A stretch of DNA of 7,324 nt, from the NCBI GenBank assembly GCA_043823315.1, contig JBDRAU010000084.1, forward strand, positions 1-7,324. The letters are read 5' to 3'. The stretch comes from JBDRAU01 sp043823315 (lineage in GTDB: Bacteria; Patescibacteriota; UBA1384; DTJR01). The position numbers were made by a program, and so were the translations under genes. The notes under the pieces are model-generated. The model saw only the letters and a list, made by a program, of their open reading frames with translations, had not been told where the DNA came from and ran no database searches. Of the stretch, positions 1 to 5,169 are shown one piece after another. Within the stretch, counting starts at the first letter, position 1. Each line of letters starts with the position of its first letter.

Positions 1-213
1 GTACTTTACAATCACAGTCGAATCATCCGCACTGCCTTCCAGAGGAAACCTTGAACCCGGTTGACTATTCTTTCCCGCACCTATCGCGCCCTGCGTTATA
101 CTCGAGACAAAGTCAGGCTTTATAATTAAAGCCAAAACAAACGCCAAAAACAAAACCGACACTATGATAACTGCTGAGACTACCACTTTATTGATTGAGA
201 TCTTATTTTTCAC
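1..213 (-). CDS. N-terminal part of an unrecognised single-pass membrane protein (runs off the left edge)
   Basis: The frame is open for 71 codons from a GTG at 213-211 to the window edge, so the C-terminal part is missing. The start is supported by a GGGGG Shine-Dalgarno-like run at 219-223, five bases upstream, and by a -10 box further up. Residues 2-9 are short and basic (KNKISINK). Residues 10-31 are an unbroken hydrophobic stretch (VVVSAVIIVS then VLFLAFVLALII) that must be a membrane anchor or uncleaved signal. After KPD comes a Gly/Ser-rich segment (about 37-62), which looks like a linker on the outer face, and the acidic stretch ADDSTVIVKY begins at 62. I do not recognise the family. 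The topology fits a protein anchored at its N-terminus with an extracytoplasmic domain. It is transcribed away from cca and does not share its promoter. Confidence 0.7.
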   Translation of the reverse strand, partial: MKNKISINKVVVSAVIIVSVLFLAFVLALIIKPDFVSSITQGAIGAGKNSQPGSRFPLEGSADDSTVIVKY

Positions 214-218
214 AAATT

Positions 219-223
219 CCCCC
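219..223 (-). promoter_or_regulatory. Ribosome binding site for the leftward GTG-start gene
   Basis: On the minus strand an A-run is followed by GGGGG, five bases of AATTT and then GTG. The purine run and spacing are suitable for anti-Shine-Dalgarno pairing and are the main reason to accept a GTG start. It is the clearest G-rich RBS in the window. Confidence 0.6.
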
Positions 224-235
224 TTTTTTTTGTTA

Positions 236-249
236 ATTATATTGTACCA
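236..249 (-). promoter_or_regulatory. Promoter -10 region for the leftward membrane protein gene
   Basis: Read on the minus strand, two overlapping -10 candidates are visible. TGGTACAAT (249-241) is an extended -10 with five of six bases matching TATAAT, and a perfect TATAAT lies at 241-236. Transcription from either would begin about 20 bases before the GTG, leaving a leader just long enough for the GGGGG ribosome site. No good -35 hexamer lies at 17 bp spacing, so the extended -10 is the more plausible driver. Confidence 0.5.
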
Positions 250-250
250 T

Positions 251-270
251 ATCTTTTTCTAGAAAAATAT
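251..270. repeat. AT-rich palindrome, possible operator
   Basis: The core TTTTTCTAGAAAAA at 254-267 is a perfect 14 bp palindrome, and it extends to 20 bp (251-270) with one mismatched pair. It lies immediately upstream of the leftward -10 boxes, covering the spacer and -35 area of that promoter, where a dimeric repressor or activator site would be expected. No regulator is encoded nearby, so the role is inferred from symmetry and position only. Confidence 0.35.
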
Positions 271-343
271 TGTCAGGTAGCAAAGAAACTGTTGCAAGTC
301 AGCAAAATGTCCGGTAAATAATTCTGTAATATGTCCGAAGTAT

Positions 344-482
344 TGTCATTGCGCGGTGTCTTTCTGTCATTGCGAAGGTACTCCGTGGCAATCTAGATCG
401 CCACGCCAGTAGGCTCGCGATGACAGGGGGATAGATCTCTCGATTTCCTGCTTAGCAGGAGCACTCGAGATGACAACAAGGC
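344..482. repeat. Composite REP-like repeat, unit 1
   Basis: The unit begins with TGTCATTGCGCGGTGTC, then a second TGTCATTGCGA at 365-375, and closes with GATGACAACAAGGC at 469-482. Bases 364-375 pair with 415-426 as a 12 bp outer stem with one G-T wobble. Inside it, 385-404 is a 20 bp palindrome (GTGGC ... GCCAC) with one mismatched pair. A second hairpin follows: TCCTGC (446-451), loop TTA, GCAGGA (455-460), flanked by TCTCGA (438-443) pairing with TCGAGA (465-470). The first 32 bases (344-375) are identical to 490-521 in unit 2. The TGTCATTGCGA / GCAATCT / TCGCGATGACA vocabulary is, to my knowledge, that of palindromic repeats dispersed through many bacterial genomes including the CPR. Confidence 0.75.
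385..404. repeat. 20 bp palindrome inside repeat unit 1
   Basis: Arms GTGGC (385-389) and GCCAC (400-404) enclose AATCTAGAT. All pairs match except 390/399. Together with the outer 364-426 stem it makes a two-part cruciform or nested hairpin. Confidence 0.6.
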
Positions 483-489
483 GAGAGGG

Positions 490-647
490 TGTCATTGCGC
501 GGTGTCTTTCTGTCATTGCGAGTACCCGAAGCAATCTAATAGAAACAGTGATGGATTGCCACGTCGTCTTGAATTAGGTTTGCCGCTTAGGAATTTTGCG
601 ATTCCACCTCGCAAAAGCTCTCGCAAACCGCAGGATGACAACAAGGC
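490..647. repeat. Composite REP-like repeat, unit 2
   Basis: This unit repeats the plan of the one 7 bp to its left: the same 32-base opening (490-521), a divergent middle, and the same GATGACAACAAGGC ending (634-647). TGTCAT (511-516) pairs with ATGACA (635-640), and TGCG (517-520) with CGCA (629-632), leaving a GG bulge. Inner stems are GCAATC (531-536) with GATTGC (554-559), and TTTTGCGA (594-601) with TCGCAAAA (609-616). The ends are conserved while the centre differs, as expected when selection or a mobilising enzyme acts on the termini and stems. It contains no coding capacity. Confidence 0.7.
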
Positions 648-714
648 AATGATGTTAAGTGGTATTTTTCAACGGTCTCTATATGAATTTTCCGAGGCTT
701 ACCCCTCGTGTTTG

Positions 715-723
715 TGATAAAAT
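715..723 (+). promoter_or_regulatory. Extended -10 promoter giving a probably leaderless cca mRNA
   Basis: TGATAAAAT matches an extended -10 (TG, one base, TAAAAT with five of six matches to TATAAT). Its end is six bases before the cca ATG at 730, so the expected start of transcription falls at or within a base or two of the A of the ATG. No Shine-Dalgarno sequence is present in the intervening ATACCC. No clear -35 hexamer is visible. Confidence 0.5.
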
Positions 724-729
724 ATACCC

Positions 730-2055
730 ATGATTAATGATGCAAAAAAGGTAGTCGAGGAACTAACTAAAGCTGGATTTGTTGCATACTTTGCCGGGGG
801 ATGTGCCAGAGACATTTTACTCCAACAGGATCCTGCCGATATTGATATTGCAACCAATGCCAAGCCGGAAGAAATAGAAAAATTATTTGACAACACAGTC
901 GATGTTGGCAAAAAATTCGGTGTGATTTTGGTCAAATCGGGAAAACACTATTTTGAAACAGCTACATTTCGCGAAGAAGGACCATACCAAGATAAACGAC
1001 GACCTGACTGGATTAAGTTCTCAAGCGAAGAAGTGGATGCCAAGCGTCGGGATTTCACTATCAATGGAATCTTTCTGGACCCGATCAAGAATAAGGTAAT
1101 CGATTACGTTAATGGGCAAGAGGACTTAAAAAAAGGAGTTATTAGATTCATAGGAGACCCCAACGAAAGAATTAAAGAAGATAATCTGCGGCTCATCCGA
1201 GCGATTAGATTTAAAATAACCTTGAACTTTCAATACGCCGAAGAAACTTTTGAAACTATCTCCAAATTTTCCGCCTTAACCAAAAACGTTTCGCCCGAGA
1301 GGATCAGAAACGAAATAAACAAAATATTAATCTCACCAAGACGCCACATAGGCCTAACCGAACTGGTTCAGTCCGGAATTACCGATTTCATTATTCCTGA
1401 AATAAATACTCTCAAAGGGGTGCCTCAACCAATAGAATATCATCATGAGGGGGATGTATTCACACATACATACCTTGCTCTCAAGAGTATGCCAAGCGAT
1501 GCACCGCTCCATCTGGTCTGGGCGGTCCTACTTCACGACATTGGCAAACCGCCAACACTAATAAGAGAAGGGGATAAGATTATTTTTCACGACCATGCCA
1601 AAATTTCGGCAGATATTGCCAAAAAAATTCTCACGCGACTAAAGTTTTCTCGAATTGAAATTAGATCAATTTGTTACTTGGTTGAAAACCACATGAAGAT
1701 TGCCCAGATAGGTCAAATGCGACCCAATAAACAGCTCTCCTTTCTGCTTGATCCGCTTTTTGAGAATCTGATTGAACTTGCCCGAGCTGATGCAAATGGA
1801 ACTTATCCTGTTAATTTGGATTTTATAAAGAAGCTTGAACAAAGCGTTGAGCTCGCTAAGAAGCAAAAAGTAAAAATTAGTGCCAAGAAAAACCTCCTAA
1901 AGATATTTACAGGTGACAACTTAAAAAAATTGGGGTATAATCCCTCGAGAGAGTTCAAAACTATGCTGGAAGATGTACACGACAAGATCATATCTCAAGA
2001 AATAAGTTCCACCGAGCAAGCAAAAAAATATGTCCTCGAGAATTACAAAAAATGA
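730..2055 (+). CDS. cca: CCA-adding tRNA nucleotidyltransferase with C-terminal HD domain
   Basis: A 441-residue class II nucleotidyltransferase of the poly(A) polymerase / CCA family. It builds or repairs the 3' CCA end of tRNAs from CTP and ATP in the cytoplasm. The catalytic head has AGGCARD (22-28) and the metal-binding DID (37-39), then TFREEG (79-84) and RRDFTING (106-113). EDNLR (150-154), followed by RAIRF, matches motif D (EDxxR), whose side chains template the incoming base. Residues about 230-360 form an HD phosphohydrolase domain: H246, HD at 269-270 in LLHDIGK, H287/H289, H321 and D354. This resembles enzymes that carry 2',3'-phosphatase or phosphodiesterase activity. Length and domain order are normal. 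The ATG at 730 sits six bases after an extended -10, so translation is probably leaderless. The TGA overlaps the ATG of the sortase gene. A pure poly(A) polymerase is the alternative, but motif D favours CCA addition. Confidence 0.93.
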   Translation: MINDAKKVVEELTKAGFVAYFAGGCARDILLQQDPADIDIATNAKPEEIEKLFDNTVDVGKKFGVILVKSGKHYFETATFREEGPYQDKRRPDWIKFSSEEVDAKRRDFTINGIFLDPIKNKVIDYVNGQEDLKKGVIRFIGDPNERIKEDNLRLIRAIRFKITLNFQYAEETFETISKFSALTKNVSPERIRNEINKILISPRRHIGLTELVQSGITDFIIPEINTLKGVPQPIEYHHEGDVFTHTYLALKSMPSDAPLHLVWAVLLHDIGKPPTLIREGDKIIFHDHAKISADIAKKILTRLKFSRIEIRSICYLVENHMKIAQIGQMRPNKQLSFLLDPLFENLIELARADANGTYPVNLDFIKKLEQSVELAKKQKVKISAKKNLLKIFTGDNLKKLGYNPSREFKTMLEDVHDKIISQEISSTEQAKKYVLENYKK

Positions 2056-2930
2056 ATCAATTATCAAAAGATGACTTAAATGAGCTTTTTCAAGACAAAC
2101 AAAACGATGATGAATCGTTGGGCGAACCAATCAAGCTAAAAAAAATGAGATCAAATAAAGAAATCAGAAACGTAAGAAAAATAATAAGAAGGGTTAAATC
2201 CCACAAGACCCCCAACAGGGAAGTAGTGGGTGAATTTGTTAACTCAATTTTGCGATTTGCTGCCTTTAGTGGATTTGCCGGATTTATAATATTTATCGCA
2301 ATGGGCTGGAGTGGATTTGCCGATCAATTAAGATGGAGCTATTTCGTGGATTTTAAGGGAGAGCCGGTTCAGAAAATTTCTTCATCTGTAAAGGTAACCA
2401 CCACTCCTTCGCCAAAGCCAACCACTAGAAAAACCCCAAAACCGATTATCGATAATCTTCAGAATCCCTCTAACCTTCCGGAGCTAGCGCTAAATTTCTC
2501 CGATAATGAATTAACTATCGAAAAAATTGGAATTACCGCCCCGATTCAGTGGGAAGTTCCGGAACAGGACATTCTAAAATCGCTTGCAAGTGGCGTGGCT
2601 CAATACAAAGGCACATCCTTGCCGGGAAATGGTGGAAATATATTTATAACCGGCCACAGCTCAAATTATTTTTGGATTCAGAGCGACTATAATCACATCT
2701 TTGCTTTGCTAGATAAGCTTGAATCTGGGGATAGGATCGAGGTGTCGAGAAAAAACAAAAAGTATGTTTACGAAGTTAAAGAATCCAAAACTGTTAATCC
2801 CGATAACGTGGAAGTACTTGAAAACACTCCCAAGGAAACTTTGACGCTGATGACCTGCTGGCCGATCGGGACATCAATAAATCGACTCCTTGTGCTGGCG
2901 GAGTTCATGTACTCATATTCGGCGAACTAG
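2052..2930 (+). CDS. Membrane-anchored sortase-family transpeptidase
   Basis: A 292-residue protein with an N-terminal cytoplasmic part of about 60 residues, rich in Lys and Arg (28-52), one membrane segment at about 66-86, a Thr/Pro/Lys linker (about 113-132) and an extracytoplasmic sortase domain (about 150-292). Sortase hallmarks are GHSS with H202, TLMTCWP with C269, and R278 in TSINRL, giving the His-Cys-Arg catalytic set. LLDKLESGDRIEV (219-231) is the usual segment after the histidine. Such enzymes cleave sorting signals of secreted proteins and join them to the envelope or to each other. The layout resembles class D/E-like sortases, but I cannot assign a class. The ATG overlaps the cca stop as ATGA, and no strong ribosome site precedes it, so translational coupling is likely. 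No LPxTG-type substrate is seen in the window. Its TAG overlaps the stop of the convergent glycosyltransferase. Confidence 0.88.
   Translation: MNQLSKDDLNELFQDKQNDDESLGEPIKLKKMRSNKEIRNVRKIIRRVKSHKTPNREVVGEFVNSILRFAAFSGFAGFIIFIAMGWSGFADQLRWSYFVDFKGEPVQKISSSVKVTTTPSPKPTTRKTPKPIIDNLQNPSNLPELALNFSDNELTIEKIGITAPIQWEVPEQDILKSLASGVAQYKGTSLPGNGGNIFITGHSSNYFWIQSDYNHIFALLDKLESGDRIEVSRKNKKYVYEVKESKTVNPDNVEVLENTPKETLTLMTCWPIGTSINRLLVLAEFMYSYSAN
2927..2930. other. Tail-to-tail overlap of two stop codons on CTAG
   Basis: The sortase ends in TAG at 2928-2930, and the glycosyltransferase on the other strand ends in TAG read from 2929-2927. The palindrome CTAG therefore supplies both stops. There is no intergenic space, and I see no hairpin with a T-run at the junction, so both messages probably run into the opposing gene. 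Confidence 0.9.
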
Positions 2931-4060
2931 TCCAAAGCACTCTTTATGACATCTAGCGTTTTTGAAGCGGCCTTGTCCCAATCGAACATCGGAAGTCTTT
3001 TTGTGCCATCCCCGATAAGTCTTTTTCTAATGTTTTCATCCTTTAGTGCGATGTATAAATATTCAGCAATTTGATCTACATCCTCAACGTCGTGTAAGAG
3101 CGTTGCACTACCTGTAATTTCGGGAATGGAAGTAGTGTTCGAAGCTACTATCGGAACATTGCAGGCCATCGCCTCAACTAGCGGCATTCCGAATCCCTCA
3201 AACTTCGATGGAAAGGCAAACACTTTAGCGAAGCGCAGATAATCCGCCATTATTTCATCGGGAATATAACCAGGTTCAATAACATCCTTTTGAACATTCT
3301 TATCAAGTTTTCCTATTTCTGTCTTAATATCTTCATATAAATATCCAGGGCGGCCTGCCAGAACGAGCTTGGTTTTTAACTCGGAGTGGTTTTTTCGTAA
3401 AACTCCAAATGCCTTTACCAAACTGACAATGTTTTTCTTTGCTTCTAAGCGTCCTATAAAGTAAATGTATTCTCCAAGCTTGAGTATTTCATCTGGTGCT
3501 TTCTGACCTGCTTTCTTCGGATAAAATTTTTGTCTGTCATAACCATGATAAATAATCTCAATTTTTTTCGGATCGGCTGAGTAGAATTTAACAAGATCTT
3601 TTTTTGTCGATTCGGATATGGTAATTATTTTTGTTGCATGACGGACCGCAAAAGCCATCGACCAGTTATGGTAGAACCTCTCAAGCGGAGTGTAAAGTTC
3701 GGGGAAATGTCTAAAGCCGACATCGTGAAGCGTTGTTACAACTTTTTGGCCGTGAATAACAGGAATCGTATGAGCAGGTTCAAATAAAACATCTGGCTTG
3801 TTAACTAAAAGCTCAAGCGAAAGGCGAATCTGACTCCAGAGCTTCGGGAAAGGCATCACCTTAAAATCGATATTCTGCTCTTTCTTCAAAAACCCAAGCG
3901 GCGTTTTGGAATATAATCTAAAATCTACTTCCTTATTCTCGACAAGATGTTTGATAATTTCCTGCGAATAATATTCTGTTCCGGTTTTTTGCTTTACGTT
4001 GCTTCGCGAAGCATCAACTCCGACGAGAATACTCTTTATTTTCGATTTTCCATTTTCCAT
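2927..4060 (-). CDS. GT4-family glycosyltransferase (GT-B fold)
   Basis: A 377-residue cytoplasmic or membrane-associated transferase that moves a sugar from a nucleotide-sugar donor to an envelope acceptor; donor and acceptor cannot be told from sequence. The N-terminal acceptor domain starts at ILVGVDASR (11-19), followed by KTGTEYYSQEI (25-35), a common opening in this family. TTLHDVGFRHFP (109-120) and ITISESTKKDL (146-156) are typical GT4 segments. The C-terminal donor domain has FIGRLEAKKN (201-210) and the EX7E motif E288-FGFGMPLV-E296, followed by NVPIVASNTTSIPEI. No membrane segment is evident. The start is supported by AGGA (4071-4068) on the minus strand, seven bases upstream. It follows mreB in the same direction after 101 bp and may be read from the same transcript or its own weak promoter. 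The first codons are a run of ATGGAAA-like heptamers, giving a Lys/Asn-rich N-terminus. Confidence 0.88.
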   Translation of the reverse strand: MENGKSKIKSILVGVDASRSNVKQKTGTEYYSQEIIKHLVENKEVDFRLYSKTPLGFLKKEQNIDFKVMPFPKLWSQIRLSLELLVNKPDVLFEPAHTIPVIHGQKVVTTLHDVGFRHFPELYTPLERFYHNWSMAFAVRHATKIITISESTKKDLVKFYSADPKKIEIIYHGYDRQKFYPKKAGQKAPDEILKLGEYIYFIGRLEAKKNIVSLVKAFGVLRKNHSELKTKLVLAGRPGYLYEDIKTEIGKLDKNVQKDVIEPGYIPDEIMADYLRFAKVFAFPSKFEGFGMPLVEAMACNVPIVASNTTSIPEITGSATLLHDVEDVDQIAEYLYIALKDENIRKRLIGDGTKRLPMFDWDKAASKTLDVIKSALD

Positions 4061-4161
4061 TTTTTATTCCTGCCTGCCAGTAGGCATGGGATTCGATTAT
4101 TGATTTATTTTTAATTTTACCTTAATTCTTGATTCCTTACTCTTTATTCTGCTCGAGAAGC
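4061..4161 (-). other. Spacer between mreB and the glycosyltransferase
   Basis: This 101 bp spacer is very AT-rich apart from the inverted repeat at 4071-4086. TAAAAT-like boxes occur on the minus strand but none has a convincing -35, so an internal promoter is possible and not shown. I see no hairpin followed by a T-run after the mreB stop, so read-through from murA-mreB into the glycosyltransferase is the simplest reading. Confidence 0.45.
4071..4086. repeat. Small inverted repeat adjoining the glycosyltransferase ribosome site
   Basis: TGCCT (4071-4075) and AGGCA (4082-4086) form a 5 bp stem with the loop GCCAGT. The ten bases GCCAGTAGGC also occur at 405-414 inside repeat unit 1. On the minus strand the stem ends at the A of the AGGA that serves as ribosome site for the glycosyltransferase, so folding of the leader could affect its access. 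CCTGCCTGCC-type palindromes are, to my knowledge, frequent dispersed repeats in CPR genomes. Confidence 0.5.
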
Positions 4162-5169
4162 TTATTTTCCCCTCCACGTAAAAGACTCAAGAAAATCTTC
4201 GAAGTTTTCAACTGCTAGTCCCATTCCTTTTATCGCAGCAAGTTGGGGTTCATCGACTATCTGACAAGGAACGCCTGTTACTTTTGTCATTAGCTCGTCA
4301 AATTCGTTTAAACTGGAAGCTCCTCCGCAGATGACAATCCCTTTATCCATCACGTCGCTTGAAAGTTCGGGCGGTGTTTTTTGAAGAACTTGTTTAACCG
4401 CCAAAATTATCTCATTTAAAACCGGCTTTAGAGCCGCTGCTATTTCGTTTGTGTGGATTATAATCGACTCCGGTAAACCAGAGATTGTATTTGATCCCGA
4501 TATCTCCATCTTGTTGTCTTTTTTTTGAGCTATCGCCGAGCCAACTTCGATTTTTGCGTTCTCTGCGCTTTGCGTGCCAATTATCAAATTCCTTTTTTTT
4601 CTAATAAAATCTATAATTGCCTGATCCATCTTATCCCCCCCGTGACGGGTTGATGAAAACGAAACTATGTCCGAGAGCGAAATTACAGCAATTTCCGTAT
4701 TGCCTCCGCCAGCATCGATAATCATGTTTCCGCTAGGTGAGGAAATATCAATCCCTGCCCCAACAGCAGCAGCCAGTGGAGATTTCATAAGAAAAACCCG
4801 TTTTGCGCCTGCGCCTTCAATTGCATCCAATGTTGCCTTTTTTTCGGTCGAGGTTGCACCAACGGGGCAGTTAACTATAACGTCCGGCCTGACAAGGCGA
4901 AGGCGCCCCATTACACGGGAAAGATAAATCTCAAGCATTTGCTTGGTTGTCTTGTAGCTGGCAATTACTCCGTCGGTTAGGGGACTTGAAGCAATTATTG
5001 CCTCCGGCGTGCGTCCCAACATTTCCTTTGCTTCATTACCAACCGCCACAACCCTCTCCTTGACAACATTTATAGCCACCACGTTGGGTTCGTCAATTAA
5101 GATTCCCTTTTGGGGAACGTAAATTCTAATATTTGACGTGCCAATGTCTATGCCGAGTCTTCTAATCAT
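4162..5169 (-). CDS. mreB: Rod-shape actin homologue MreB, with an altered active-site segment
   Basis: A 335-residue actin-like ATPase of normal MreB length. MreB filaments lie under the membrane and steer side-wall peptidoglycan synthesis. Phosphate-1 loop is GIDIGTSN (6-13). DEPNVVAIN (26-34) and PLTDGVIASY (63-72) are MreB signatures. Phosphate-2 loop is DAGGGNTE (152-159), followed by HGGDKMDQAI (176-185). SAENAKIEVGSA (201-212) is the adenine-side helix, and CGGASSLNEFD (281-291) replaces the usual GGGALL adenosine motif. The segment usually written IEEPxAAAxGA reads MKSPLAAAVGAG (128-139): Lys-Ser replaces Glu-Glu, and Ser130 falls where the family's catalytic glutamate is expected. 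The ATG overlaps the murA TGA as ATGA, with AAGGAA directly before it, so murA and mreB are co-translated. No mreC or mreD follows; a glycosyltransferase does. An MreB-like paralogue with a different job is possible. Confidence 0.9.
   Translation of the reverse strand: MIRRLGIDIGTSNIRIYVPQKGILIDEPNVVAINVVKERVVAVGNEAKEMLGRTPEAIIASSPLTDGVIASYKTTKQMLEIYLSRVMGRLRLVRPDVIVNCPVGATSTEKKATLDAIEGAGAKRVFLMKSPLAAAVGAGIDISSPSGNMIIDAGGGNTEIAVISLSDIVSFSSTRHGGDKMDQAIIDFIRKKRNLIIGTQSAENAKIEVGSAIAQKKDNKMEISGSNTISGLPESIIIHTNEIAAALKPVLNEIILAVKQVLQKTPPELSSDVMDKGIVICGGASSLNEFDELMTKVTGVPCQIVDEPQLAAIKGMGLAVENFEDFLESFTWRGK

Larger units (their letters stand above)
214..729. other. 516 bp gene-free region with a repeat cluster
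   Basis: This is the only long stretch without a credible gene. From left to right it contains the RBS, promoter and palindrome of the leftward gene, about 70 bp of unremarkable AT-rich sequence, two tandem composite repeat units (344-647), about 65 bp of spacer and the extended -10 of cca. I see no tRNA, rRNA or convincing terminator with a T-run. A 71-codon frame at 502-717 lies mostly on repeat DNA and is not treated as a gene. Confidence 0.75.

Noticed and set aside
120..213. The left-edge protein as a substrate for the sortase
   Set aside because: Only the N-terminus is visible, and a sorting signal would be at the missing C-terminus, so nothing supports the link.
446..475. Rho-independent terminator at the TCCTGC/GCAGGA hairpin
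   Set aside because: No T-run follows on either strand; the hairpin belongs to the repeat unit.
344..521. CRISPR-like pair of identical 32-base direct repeats
   Set aside because: Only two copies, the intervening stretch is 114 bp and full of palindromes, and no cas gene is near. It fits tandem composite REP-like elements better.
502..717. Possible 71-residue protein on the plus strand
   Set aside because: It starts inside the repeat block and most of it translates repeat DNA; there is no ribosome site and no family resemblance.
2053..2055. UGA recoding as glycine, as in some CPR lineages
   Set aside because: UGA is used as the stop of cca, murA and the PEGA gene, each at an overlap with the next start, and no reading frame needs it as sense.
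699..2130. Minus-strand open frames across cca
   Set aside because: They are opposite or overlap a well-supported coding region and encode sequences with no recognisable motifs.
4100..4135. Internal promoter for the glycosyltransferase (TAAAAT-like boxes)
   Set aside because: The region is so AT-rich that such boxes are expected by chance and no matching -35 was found.
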